Assembly (NCBI GenBank): GCA_934491515.1
Contig: CAKSTF010000008.1
Span: forward strand, 3,450 to 67,449
Source: an uncultured Eubacteriales bacterium
GTDB taxonomy: Bacteria; Bacillota; Clostridia; Oscillospirales; Acutalibacteraceae
DNA length: 64,000 bases
Direction of reading: 5' to 3'
The notes beneath the pieces are model-generated. The model ran no database searches and was not told the origin of the DNA. It saw nothing but the letters and a program-made list of their open reading frames with translations. Position numbers and translations under genes: made by a program. Positions 22,861-30,685 of the stretch are shown piece after piece. How positions within the stretch are numbered: the stretch's first letter is position 1; the number at the start of each line of letters is the position of its first letter.

Positions 22861-24175
22861 ACCGATAGTCGCCGTAGTAGGCAGACCGAACGTAGGTAAA
22901 TCGACCCTTTTTAATAAACTTATCGGCAAACGCCTTTCCATAGTGGACGATACTCCCGGCGTTACCCGCGACCGTATTTACGGTGACGCGGAATGGCTTG
23001 GCAGAAAAGTAATGCTTGTCGACACCGGCGGTATTGAACCCCGGGCGGACGATGTTATACTTTCCGGTATGCGCGCTCAGGCACAGCTTGCCATTGAAAC
23101 AGCAAGCGTTATAGTTATGGTTGTCGATATCCGATCGGGCGTTACCGCTACCGATGCGGAAGTTGCGGCAATGCTCAGAAAAAGCGGGAAACCGGTGGTG
23201 CTTTGCGTTAATAAATGTGATACGTTGGGCGAAGTTCCGCCGGAATTTTACGAATTTTACAATCTGGGTCTTGGCGACCCCGTTGCGGTATCGTCCGTGC
23301 ACGGTCACGGCACCGGCGACCTGCTGGACGCTGTTTTCAGGCACCTGCCCGATAATGCGGATGACGATGCGGACAGCGATATTATAAATGTTGCCGTAAT
23401 AGGAAAGCCGAACGCCGGAAAATCATCGCTTGTAAACCGCGTTTCGGGTGAAGAACGTTCTATTGTGTCCGATATTGCCGGCACCACGCGGGACGCTATC
23501 GATACGCTTGTGGAAAACAAGTTCGGCCGTTATAATTTTATTGATACCGCAGGACTTCGCCGCAGCAGCCGTGTTGATGAAAAAATTGAAAAATACAGCG
23601 TGCTGCGCGCCAAAATGGCTATTGAACGTTCCGATGTTTGTGTTATAATGATAGACGGTAAGGACGGATTTACCGAGCAGGATTCAAAAGTGGCGGGTTT
23701 GGCGCTTGAACAGGGCAAAGCCTGCGTTATCGCTGTGAATAAGTGGGATATAGTCGAAAAGGACGGCTACACGATGGATGTGTACCGCAAAAAACTTATG
23801 AACGACTTTTCATTTATGTCATACGCGCCCATTATTTTTATTTCTGCCAAAACCGGTCAGCGCGTGGACAGGCTCTTTGAGCTTATAAACTATGTGCGTG
23901 AACAGAATACGATGCGTATATCAACGGGCAAACTCAACGATATTCTTGCAGACGCGACTGCGCGCGTTCAACCGCCTTCCGATAAGGGTAAGCGGCTTAA
24001 AATTTATTATATTACGCAGGCATCTACGTGTCCGCCTACCTTTGTTTGCTTCTGCAACAATGCCGAACTTTTCCATTTTTCTTATCAGCGTTATCTTGAA
24101 AACCAGATACGCTCCACATTCGGGCTTGAGGGTACGCCCGTACGCTTTATTATCCGTGAAAGAGGAGATAAATAA
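22853..24175 (+). CDS. der: Ribosome biogenesis GTPase Der (EngA)
   Basis: Double-GTPase needed for 50S subunit assembly (440 aa). The first G domain has GRPNVGKSTLFN, the TPGVTRDR switch and NKCD; the second has GKPNAGKSSLVN, GTTRDAID, DTAG and NKWD. A KH-like C-terminal domain follows. The ATG at 22853 follows AAGGAGGAAG, inside the end of the DUF512 gene, so the two are coupled. Confidence 0.97.
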   Translation: MAKPIVAVVGRPNVGKSTLFNKLIGKRLSIVDDTPGVTRDRIYGDAEWLGRKVMLVDTGGIEPRADDVILSGMRAQAQLAIETASVIVMVVDIRSGVTATDAEVAAMLRKSGKPVVLCVNKCDTLGEVPPEFYEFYNLGLGDPVAVSSVHGHGTGDLLDAVFRHLPDNADDDADSDIINVAVIGKPNAGKSSLVNRVSGEERSIVSDIAGTTRDAIDTLVENKFGRYNFIDTAGLRRSSRVDEKIEKYSVLRAKMAIERSDVCVIMIDGKDGFTEQDSKVAGLALEQGKACVIAVNKWDIVEKDGYTMDVYRKKLMNDFSFMSYAPIIFISAKTGQRVDRLFELINYVREQNTMRISTGKLNDILADATARVQPPSDKGKRLKIYYITQASTCPPTFVCFCNNAELFHFSYQRYLENQIRSTFGLEGTPVRFIIRERGDK

Positions 24176-24832
24176 ATGTTTATGACCGCCTTTATTACGC
24201 TTGTTGCGGCATATCTTATAGGCAGTGTGAACTTTGCGGTAATATTTACTAAAAAGTTTGCGTCAAAAGATATAAGGGAAATGGGCAGCGGCAACGCAGG
24301 CGCCACCAACACCATGCGCAACTGCGGCTTTCTGCCGGGTCTGCTTACGTTTCTGTGCGACGCGCTTAAAGGTTTTGCCGCGTCGGGAATCGGATTCCTT
24401 ATTTTTTCTTATTTGCTTAAAACTACGGGAAATCCTTTGTATATGCCTATATACGGCGCGTATGTGTGCGGATTTTTATGTATGATAGGGCACGTTTTCC
24501 CAATCTTTTTTGATTTTCGCGGCGGTAAAGGCGTTGCGGTTGCAGTAGGCATATTTGCCGTTTGCTCGCCGGTTGCCATTGCGATAGGTCTCGGTATTTT
24601 TGCAGCCGTTCTTTTGGTTACGCGGATAGTATCGTTGGCTTCCGTTTCTGCCACGGTTGCGGTGGTTGTGCTTGCAGCGATTTTTGCCGAGCGTGACGGC
24701 ACGGCTCTTTTGTGGCCGCAAATACTTTTCTGTGTGCTTATGGGCGCTACAATCATTTTAAAGCATATTCCTAACATTAAACGTCTGATTTCGGGCGAGG
24801 AAAGCAAGGTTAATTTAGGGAGGAAACACTGA
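24176..24832 (+). CDS. plsY: Acyl-phosphate:glycerol-3-phosphate acyltransferase
   Basis: Membrane enzyme that adds the first acyl chain to glycerol 3-phosphate (218 aa). Family motifs are SVNFAVIFTKKF, MGSGNAGATNTMRNCG and GHVFPIFFDFRGGKGVAVAVG. There are five or more hydrophobic segments. It starts directly after the der stop and overlaps gpsA by one base, the common der-plsY-gpsA order. Confidence 0.97.
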   Translation: MFMTAFITLVAAYLIGSVNFAVIFTKKFASKDIREMGSGNAGATNTMRNCGFLPGLLTFLCDALKGFAASGIGFLIFSYLLKTTGNPLYMPIYGAYVCGFLCMIGHVFPIFFDFRGGKGVAVAVGIFAVCSPVAIAIGLGIFAAVLLVTRIVSLASVSATVAVVVLAAIFAERDGTALLWPQILFCVLMGATIILKHIPNIKRLISGEESKVNLGRKH

Positions 24833-25812
24833 TGGCTAAAATTACCGTTTTAGGTTCCGGCGGTTGGGGAATCGCGCTTGCGATAAATGCGTATGACTGC
24901 GGTCACGAAGTTTCGCTCTGGTCGCCTTTTGAAAATGAAGTTTCACTTCTTAAAGAAAAACACACAAACGAAAAACTTTTAAGCGGCATAATTATTCCCG
25001 ATGAAATCAACATAACAAGCGATATAAACTGCGCCGAAAATTCGCAGATTACAATAATTGCCGTGCCTTCAACGGCAGTTCGCAGCGTGGCAAAACAACT
25101 GGGCTCCGTTCGTGAACACGGCATAGTAGTGAATGTTGCAAAAGGCTTTGAAAAGGGAACTTTAAAGCGCCTTTCCGAAGTCATAAGGGAAGAATTGCCG
25201 CAGGATATAGTTGCGGTTCTTTCGGGTCCTTCCCACGCCGAGGAAGTCGCAAGAAAAATGCCCACCGCAATCGTTGCCGCGTCCGACAGTCCCGCAGCGG
25301 CAATGGTGGTTCAGGATTTGCTTTCGAACGAATTTTTCAGAATATACACTTCCTCCGACCTTATCGGAACGGAACTCGGCGGCGCGCTTAAAAACGTTAT
25401 AGCGATATGCGCCGGCATATGCGACGGTTTGGGTCTCGGTGATAATACTAAAGCGGCGCTTATAACGCGCGGACTGTCCGAAATGGCACAGATAGGCATT
25501 TGTATGGGCGCCAAGGAGCGCACCTTTGCAGGTCTTACGGGTATAGGCGACCTTGTTGTTACCTGCACCTCACGTCACAGCCGAAATAACCGCTTCGGAC
25601 ATAAAGTAGGCGCCGGCGAACCGGTTAATATTGCCCTTGAAGAGGTAGGCACGGTAGAGGGATATTATGCTGCGCTTATGGCGCACGAACTTCAGAAAAA
25701 GTACGGTGTTAAACTTCCGATAATCGAAACCTGTTATGAGATACTTTACGAGGGTAAACCGGTCGATACTGTTGTCCGTGATCTTATGTTAAGACCCAAA
25801 AAAGCAGAATAA
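24832..25812 (+). CDS. gpsA: Glycerol-3-phosphate dehydrogenase [NAD(P)+]
   Basis: Makes sn-glycerol 3-phosphate from dihydroxyacetone phosphate for phospholipids (326 aa). NAD-binding start ITVLGSGGWGIALA; VLSGPSHAEEVA; catalytic Lys region ELGGALKNVIAICAGICDGLG; and TGIGDLVVTCTSRHSRN. Its start overlaps the plsY stop (TGATG), so product and consumer of glycerol 3-phosphate are coupled. Confidence 0.97.
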   Translation: MAKITVLGSGGWGIALAINAYDCGHEVSLWSPFENEVSLLKEKHTNEKLLSGIIIPDEINITSDINCAENSQITIIAVPSTAVRSVAKQLGSVREHGIVVNVAKGFEKGTLKRLSEVIREELPQDIVAVLSGPSHAEEVARKMPTAIVAASDSPAAAMVVQDLLSNEFFRIYTSSDLIGTELGGALKNVIAICAGICDGLGLGDNTKAALITRGLSEMAQIGICMGAKERTFAGLTGIGDLVVTCTSRHSRNNRFGHKVGAGEPVNIALEEVGTVEGYYAALMAHELQKKYGVKLPIIETCYEILYEGKPVDTVVRDLMLRPKKAE

Positions 25813-25835
25813 TACATAAAACCGTAAATTTCTTC

Positions 25836-25864
25836 TTGACTTTATCTGCGGCTTATAATATAAT
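25836..25864 (+). promoter_or_regulatory. Promoter of tRNA-Thr
   Basis: TTGACT (25836-25841), 17 bases, TATAAT (25859-25864), 17 bases before the mature tRNA. A second TATAAT at 25854 is too close to the -35. Confidence 0.8.
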
Positions 25865-25881
25865 CATTAGGTCGCAGGTTT

Positions 25882-25957
25882 GCTGCTATGGCTCAGGTGG
25901 TAGAGCACATCCTTGGTAAGGATGAGGTCACCAGTTCGAATCTGGTTAGCAGCTCCA
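25882..25957 (+). tRNA. tRNA-Thr (GGT)
   Basis: The cloverleaf is complete: acceptor GCTGCTA with TAGCAGC, D-arm, anticodon stem CATCC/GGATG with loop TTGGTAA (anticodon GGT), T-arm ACCAG-TTCGAAT-CTGGT. The CCA tail is encoded (25955-25957). Confidence 0.97.
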
Positions 25958-25992
25958 AAAATCCCGTTCACTTTAGTGAACGGGATTTTATT
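25958..25992. terminator. Terminator of tRNA-Thr, shared with the converging lipoprotein gene
   Basis: A perfect 15-bp stem (25958-25972 with 25975-25989) with a 2-base nominal loop, A-rich on the left and T-rich on the right, so usable from both directions. Confidence 0.9.
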
Positions 25993-25998
25993 TATTGT

Positions 25999-26505
25999 CT
26001 ATTTTTCTGTTATTGCCGTATCGCTGAAAACGATTACCGTATCCGTTTCGGGTACCGAAAGTTTAAGCGGTAATCCCGACGGCGTAAACCAGAATTCATA
26101 TTCAAGCCCTTTGCATTTGCCTGAGATACGGCGATTATCCGCACCGCTGCCTTCAAGATTTCCGTTTTTTGCGTCGTTTATAATTCCGCAAAGTGAGGTT
26201 ATAACCGAAGTTACGGGGTAATCGTCGATTTTTTTCGTGTACGCTATGCCGTGAAATTCAAGCGTTACTTCGTCGTCTTTCGCGGTAAACACAGCGCCTT
26301 TAAGTGTTTCCGGAGCAGTCACCGTGCCTTTTACCGTGCCGTCCTCACTGAGAACGGTATTCACTGTATATTCATTTTTTCCGGATGTGACCTGTGCCGT
26401 AAACGAAACAGAACTTAACTGCGGCGGATTTTCCGCCGTTTTTTTGCATCCTGTAAAGCAAAAAAGTATAATTGCAGCCCATAATATCAGTACGGTTTTT
26501 TTCAA
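25999..26505 (-). CDS. Hypothetical lipoprotein (168 aa)
   Basis: A signal peptide ending in lipobox CFTGC (Cys20) marks a membrane-anchored lipoprotein. The rest looks like a single beta-rich domain with alternating short strands (VSFTAQVTSGKNEYTVNTVL, GTVKGTVTAPETLKGAVF), reminiscent of LolA/LppX-type folds, but no family is recognised with confidence. It lies 17 bases downstream of the nnr gene on the minus strand, probably on the same transcript. Confidence 0.8.
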   Translation of the reverse strand: MKKTVLILWAAIILFCFTGCKKTAENPPQLSSVSFTAQVTSGKNEYTVNTVLSEDGTVKGTVTAPETLKGAVFTAKDDEVTLEFHGIAYTKKIDDYPVTSVITSLCGIINDAKNGNLEGSGADNRRISGKCKGLEYEFWFTPSGLPLKLSVPETDTVIVFSDTAITEK

Positions 26506-26522
26506 AGAAAACGCCCCTAAAA

Positions 26523-28013
26523 TCAGATGCGAAGTTCTTTAAGCCCCGTAATGATATCACTTGCGGTCATATAGGTCTGACCGCACGCTTTTGCCGCCGC
26601 GTCACCTGCCGCACCGTGGATATAAACGCCGTCAAGGGCGGCTTTAAGCGGTGAATATCCCATTGCCAGACGTGCCGTAATAATCCCCGAAAGCACGTCG
26701 CCGCTGCCGGCTGTGGCCATTCCGGGATTACCGGTGGTGTTGAAATATACACTGCCGTCCGGGGCGGCAACTATCGTATTCGCGCCTTTAAGCACCAGAA
26801 CGCAGTTCATTTCTTCGGCAAAGGTTTTTGCATATCTTATACGGTTGTGTTCTATGTCGTCAACCGTTGTCGATAAAAGCCTTGCCATTTCCGCAGGATG
26901 CGGCGTAAAAATCAAAGGGGCTTTAGTCCTTCTGATAATATTTATGTCCTTGGCAGCGGCATTTATACCGTCCGCATCAATAACAGTTGGAATTTCCGAT
27001 ATTTCAAGCGTTCGCTTAACAAGTTTTACCGCTTCATCGGTCTTGCCGAGACCGCAGCCTATAAGACACGCACGCGATGATGAAAGTCCCGATAAAAGCG
27101 TTTTGTCGTAAACCACGGGCGTGCCGCCCGAGGAAGTCTCAACCGGTATTGTAACGGCTTCCGGCAGGGATGCCGTAAATGCCGAGTAATTCATATCGCA
27201 TACCACGGCTTTTACAATGCCTACGCCGCTTTTAAGCGCAGATTTTGCCGCAAGTATTTCTGCGCCGCACATACCGTAACTACCGCATATCAAAAAAGCC
27301 GTGCCGAAAGTGCCTTTGTGTGCATTTTTGTCTCTTTTTACAGACAGGGGTTTTTCTATTGTTAAAAACGAATATTCTTCAGGGATGATTCCCAGGTCAC
27401 AAAGTACCGTGTCGCCGTAATAAGAGGAACTATAAGGCAGCATTTCTGAAACTTTATGTGCAATGAAAGTAACGGTAAAATCCGCTTTAAAAGCAATATC
27501 GGATACACCGCCGTCGCAGTAAACGCCGCTTGGAATATCAAGCGCTGCTTTTATTCCGCGCGCAGCATTCATTTGTATAACGGTTTTTGCCGCAGCGTCA
27601 CAAAGCGGTCTGTTAAGTCCAATGCCGAAAAGTGCGTCAATCGTTATGTCGGCGTCCTCTATGGGGGCAGCGGAAAAGGGAAGGGTCTGCGCAATATACA
27701 AAAATTCCGAAGCCGTTATTGTTGAGGGAAGCCCTAAAGGAGCTGTAAGAATTACATCGGCACCCATATTTTTAAGCGCTTTTGCCGCCACAAGACCGTC
27801 GCCGCCGTTGTTTCCGCTGCCGCAGACAACATTTATCTTTTTGCCCAGAATATCGTATTTTTGCGCAATAAGCCGGGCTGCCGCATTGCCTGCGGTGTTC
27901 ATAAGTTCGGGAAACGATCTGCCGTTTTCCGCGGCGGACTGCTCTGCAGTTTTAAGTTGTGCAAACGAAAGTATTTTCATATAACACGGCGGTGCGGCGA
28001 AAGGTCGCCGCAT
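26523..28013 (-). CDS. nnr: Bifunctional NAD(P)H-hydrate repair enzyme (epimerase + ADP/ATP-dependent dehydratase)
   Basis: Repairs hydrated NADH and NADPH. Residues 1-215 are the YjeF_N epimerase (NVVCGSGNNGGDGLVAAKAL; DALFGIGLNRPL), and residues 230-495 the YjeF_C carbohydrate-kinase-like dehydratase (VIDADGINAAA, LIFTPHPAEMARLL, NTTGNPGMATAGSGDVLSGII). The ATG at 28013 has GGAGG six bases upstream but gives an unusual 11-residue lead (MRRPFAAPPCY), and the ATG at 27980 gives the typical MKILSF start without a site. A hairpin (GCGGCGA/TCGCCGC) sits just inside the longer start. Confidence 0.95.
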   Translation of the reverse strand: MRRPFAAPPCYMKILSFAQLKTAEQSAAENGRSFPELMNTAGNAAARLIAQKYDILGKKINVVCGSGNNGGDGLVAAKALKNMGADVILTAPLGLPSTITASEFLYIAQTLPFSAAPIEDADITIDALFGIGLNRPLCDAAAKTVIQMNAARGIKAALDIPSGVYCDGGVSDIAFKADFTVTFIAHKVSEMLPYSSSYYGDTVLCDLGIIPEEYSFLTIEKPLSVKRDKNAHKGTFGTAFLICGSYGMCGAEILAAKSALKSGVGIVKAVVCDMNYSAFTASLPEAVTIPVETSSGGTPVVYDKTLLSGLSSSRACLIGCGLGKTDEAVKLVKRTLEISEIPTVIDADGINAAAKDINIIRRTKAPLIFTPHPAEMARLLSTTVDDIEHNRIRYAKTFAEEMNCVLVLKGANTIVAAPDGSVYFNTTGNPGMATAGSGDVLSGIITARLAMGYSPLKAALDGVYIHGAAGDAAAKACGQTYMTASDIITGLKELRI

Positions 28014-28039
28014 GCCTCACCTCCGAAATAATATTATAC

Positions 28040-28068
28040 TTGAAGTATTTTGTTAAATATTGTATAAT
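28040..28068 (+). promoter_or_regulatory. Promoter of the PqqD-like/DUF1003 genes
   Basis: TTGAAG (28040-28045), 17 bases, TATAAT (28063-28068), 37 bases before the GTG start. Confidence 0.75.
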
Positions 28069-28104
28069 ATAATTAACAAAAAAGCAAGACTTTGGGGTGA
28101 TTCG

Positions 28105-28374
28105 GTGAAAATCAGGGCAGGGTATTCTCTTGTGCGTTCGGACGGGCAAAACACGGTGGTTTCCGACGGAAAAACCGTCCCACCGCTTAATGCTGCTATT
28201 GTTTTAAACACTTCCGCCGCATTTTTGTGGGATTTGTGCAGTAAGAAGGATGTCAGCAAAGAGCAGATGTTCAACGCACTGGTTAATAATTTTGATATAT
28301 CTACCGTTTTGGCGCTCAGTGATATCGACGTTTTTGTAAAAACACTGAACGCTTACGGGATTTTTGAAAATTGA
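28105..28374 (+). CDS. PqqD-family peptide-binding protein
   Basis: An 89-residue winged-helix-like protein of the PqqD family, peptide chaperones that present RiPP precursors to radical-SAM enzymes. The family layout is clear: VKIRAGYSLVRSDGQNTVV, then LNAAIVLNTSAAFLWDLC and a C-terminal DVDVFVKTLNAYGIFE-type end (here DIDVFVKTLNAYGIFE). The GTG at 28105 follows a GGGGTGA site. No radical-SAM maturase or precursor gene is adjacent, so it is an orphan in this window. Confidence 0.82.
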   Translation: MKIRAGYSLVRSDGQNTVVSDGKTVPPLNAAIVLNTSAAFLWDLCSKKDVSKEQMFNALVNNFDISTVLALSDIDVFVKTLNAYGIFEN

Positions 28375-28387
28375 CGGGGTGTTTTAA

Positions 28388-28909
28388 ATGAAATCCGGCA
28401 AAGAGAGAAATGCCGTTATCAGGGAACTTTTAAGTACTACGGATAAAGAGTTTACCGACGAAGAACTTATTCACAAACTTATAGAAACAAATATCACTTT
28501 AAATTCATCGGAGCGCGATAGAAAAAGGACGTTCGGTCAGCGTGCTTCAGACGCAGTGGCACGATTTGCAGGCAGTTGGGCGTTTATTTTCAGCTTCATC
28601 GCCGGTATGGTCATTTGGATGGCTGTTAACATTATAATGGCGGCAAAAGCGTTTGATGCATATCCGTTTATACTTCTTAATCTTGTTCTTTCCTGCATTG
28701 CGGCGGTTCAGGCGCCGCTTATTATGATGAGTCAGAACCGTCAGGAAGCAAAGGATAGGGAACGCGCCGAAAACGATTATAAGGTAAACCTGAAAAGCGA
28801 ACTTATTATCGACGATTTGCACAGAAAACTTGATGAAGTAATCGAAAACCAGAAAAGATTAGAAAAAAGACTTGAAAAAATGGAAAACATTAAAAAAGAT
28901 GCGCAATGA
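28388..28909 (+). CDS. DUF1003 family membrane protein
   Basis: A 173-residue protein with two membrane helices (about residues 60-82 and 93-113), the family signature AGSWAFIFSFIAGMVIW and APLIMMSQNRQEAKDR, and a C-terminal coiled coil (about 135-172). Function unknown. It follows the PqqD-like gene after 13 bases, so both probably share one transcript. Its stop codon lies inside the terminator loop. Confidence 0.92.
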   Translation: MKSGKERNAVIRELLSTTDKEFTDEELIHKLIETNITLNSSERDRKRTFGQRASDAVARFAGSWAFIFSFIAGMVIWMAVNIIMAAKAFDAYPFILLNLVLSCIAAVQAPLIMMSQNRQEAKDRERAENDYKVNLKSELIIDDLHRKLDEVIENQKRLEKRLEKMENIKKDAQ

Positions 28910-28930
28910 AAATGCGCATCTTTTTCTTTT
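28893..28930. terminator. Bidirectional terminator between DUF1003 and the AcnX operon
   Basis: A 13-bp stem (28893-28905 with 28913-28925), a 7-base loop, A-run before and T-run after. It serves converging transcripts and contains the DUF1003 stop codon. Confidence 0.92.
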
Positions 28931-28939
28931 TTCAAACGC

Positions 28940-29383
28940 TTATTTTACAGTTACCGTGCCGTCGGGAGTAACGGTAATTTCCATACCGTCTTTTACATAA
29001 TTTAAAAATTCTTCGCCCAGACTGTCAATTACGGGAAGGGGAGTTCCCTCAAGCCATACGTCTGAAAGAACGGCGCCTGCCGCCGCAAGGGAGTCTATCG
29101 GTTCGGAAAACAGCATACACGCAGGCTGTCTTTTCATCGAACAAGCGCAGTATAAAACAAGTCCGCCGGTTGTAGAACCGATTGTCTTGGGCAGACACAA
29201 TGCCTTTCCAAGCATTTCCTTGCCGTATAAATACGGGTTATTCTGATCGCCGCAGGTGGCCTTTTTGTCACCGAACTGAAGCGCTTTCTGGAAAGAAGCC
29301 AGGGTATTAAGTCCGTCTTTTGTAACAAGCGCCGGTGCGGTAACGCTTCCGGGGGCTACAACTCTGCCTTTAAAAGTTTTCAT
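28940..29383 (-). CDS. Aconitase X small (swivel, DUF126) subunit
   Basis: A 147-residue DUF126/AcnX swivelling-domain protein: GRVVAPGSVTAPALVT start, GKALCLPKTIGSTTGGLVLY core. In the AcnX family it pairs with the DUF521 catalytic subunit, here encoded upstream with a one-base overlap. Known AcnX activities include cis-3-hydroxy-L-proline dehydratase in bacteria and mevalonate 5-phosphate dehydratase in archaea; the sequence does not settle which applies. Confidence 0.9.
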   Translation of the reverse strand: MKTFKGRVVAPGSVTAPALVTKDGLNTLASFQKALQFGDKKATCGDQNNPYLYGKEMLGKALCLPKTIGSTTGGLVLYCACSMKRQPACMLFSEPIDSLAAAGAVLSDVWLEGTPLPVIDSLGEEFLNYVKDGMEITVTPDGTVTVK

Positions 29384-30669
29384 TATGCATTACCTCCCTT
29401 GGTGATTTGCGCAAGTATTTCATCATCGGTGTAATATCGTGCGCTTGTGTATGTGCGCAATTTGTTGCTTGAGGTAATAACAGGCATTTTTGTACTTAGC
29501 GGATTGTTCATATACATAAGCGGACAAATGTAACTTGTTATAACGCCCGTTTCTTTAAGCCGTTTGGCATAAGGCGTTTCACCGAACTTTTTAAGCACAG
29601 CCGGCGCTGCAGTGAAAACGGTTGGGATAACAACCTTTTTGTTGCCGACAGCTTTAAGACCGTTTTCAACCTTTTCGGTCCATGTGATAAGCTGTTCAAG
29701 ACTCATATGCGGGCAACCCATAAAACACAGTTTCGGTTTTGCTTCCTTGTTTTTCCAGATAACGGGGTAACTGTCGTAAACGCGTTTAAGTTCCGCGTCG
29801 TCTATAACGTATACCTGCGCGTCTTTCTTTATAAGTTTTTCGCCCTGTTCCACCGCTTCGGGCGTTATGTTCTCAACGTGGTAAAGACCCACGGCACCGT
29901 TTGAAGCGGTTGCCGCGCCGAAATCTTTAAGATATGTTTTTGCGGCGTCGTCAAGCGTTCCGAGCCACTTATCAAGACCCTTTATGTACGGAACGTCCTC
30001 CATTACTTTCATACCGATGGCAGAACCTAAAAGCTGCGCTTCGGGCTTATTTTCGGTTTTAACCTCTATAATCCAGTCAGCCTTTCTGCCTTCGTCCTTT
30101 AAAAGCCCGAAAGAAGGCACATATCCAACTATAGAACCCATAAGGTCAATTATACCCGAATTGCGGTTGCAGCGCGCCCCGAGTACCGAGTTTGCATATA
30201 CAACCGCGGAGGATTCCGACCAGGAAAGTATATCGCCGTATTCAGGTGTATTGCCTACCTCGTCCATATAGCAGGTGCAGGTAAACGCGTCCTTATCCAT
30301 AAGACCCAGTTTGTTTAACTGTTCTTCGTAAAAGTTCTGCTTTGTATACATAAATTTGTTAAAAACCAGGTTTTGCAGGAAATTTGAAGGAACGTTTTTA
30401 TCAAGCGGTCTCGGGTCTGCAGAGAATTTTTTCGCGGAAACAGCACCGGTTTTTATAAGTTCGTCCATAAGTTCGTAAACGGGTGCCAGCGCCTTAAGTC
30501 CGAAAGAGGTTACAAGATGATTGTATTTGCTTGTAACAGGCACCATTTTATCTGCGCCGAAAAGTTCGCCGTAACGCACAAGCGTTTCCATAACTTTTGC
30601 CATGGTTTCGCCTTTTTCGCCGTTTAAAACGGCTTCCTGTTCCGCGGTAAGTTTCATTTTGTGTTCCAT
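29383..30669 (-). CDS. Aconitase X catalytic subunit (DUF521)
   Basis: A 428-residue Fe-S dehydratase-type subunit. Visible features are NHLVTS near residue 46, SSAVVYANSVLGARCNRNSG (about residues 155-175), LCFMGCPHMSLEQLITW, and a C-terminal SSNKLRTYTSARYYT. The three conserved Cys expected to hold the cluster appear to be present. The gene lies between a large flavin oxidoreductase (16-base gap) and the small subunit. A role in breakdown of a hydroxylated amino acid or related hydroxy acid is inferred. Confidence 0.92.
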   Translation of the reverse strand: MEHKMKLTAEQEAVLNGEKGETMAKVMETLVRYGELFGADKMVPVTSKYNHLVTSFGLKALAPVYELMDELIKTGAVSAKKFSADPRPLDKNVPSNFLQNLVFNKFMYTKQNFYEEQLNKLGLMDKDAFTCTCYMDEVGNTPEYGDILSWSESSAVVYANSVLGARCNRNSGIIDLMGSIVGYVPSFGLLKDEGRKADWIIEVKTENKPEAQLLGSAIGMKVMEDVPYIKGLDKWLGTLDDAAKTYLKDFGAATASNGAVGLYHVENITPEAVEQGEKLIKKDAQVYVIDDAELKRVYDSYPVIWKNKEAKPKLCFMGCPHMSLEQLITWTEKVENGLKAVGNKKVVIPTVFTAAPAVLKKFGETPYAKRLKETGVITSYICPLMYMNNPLSTKMPVITSSNKLRTYTSARYYTDDEILAQITKGGNA

Positions 30670-30685
30670 ATCTGTTTCCCTTTCT

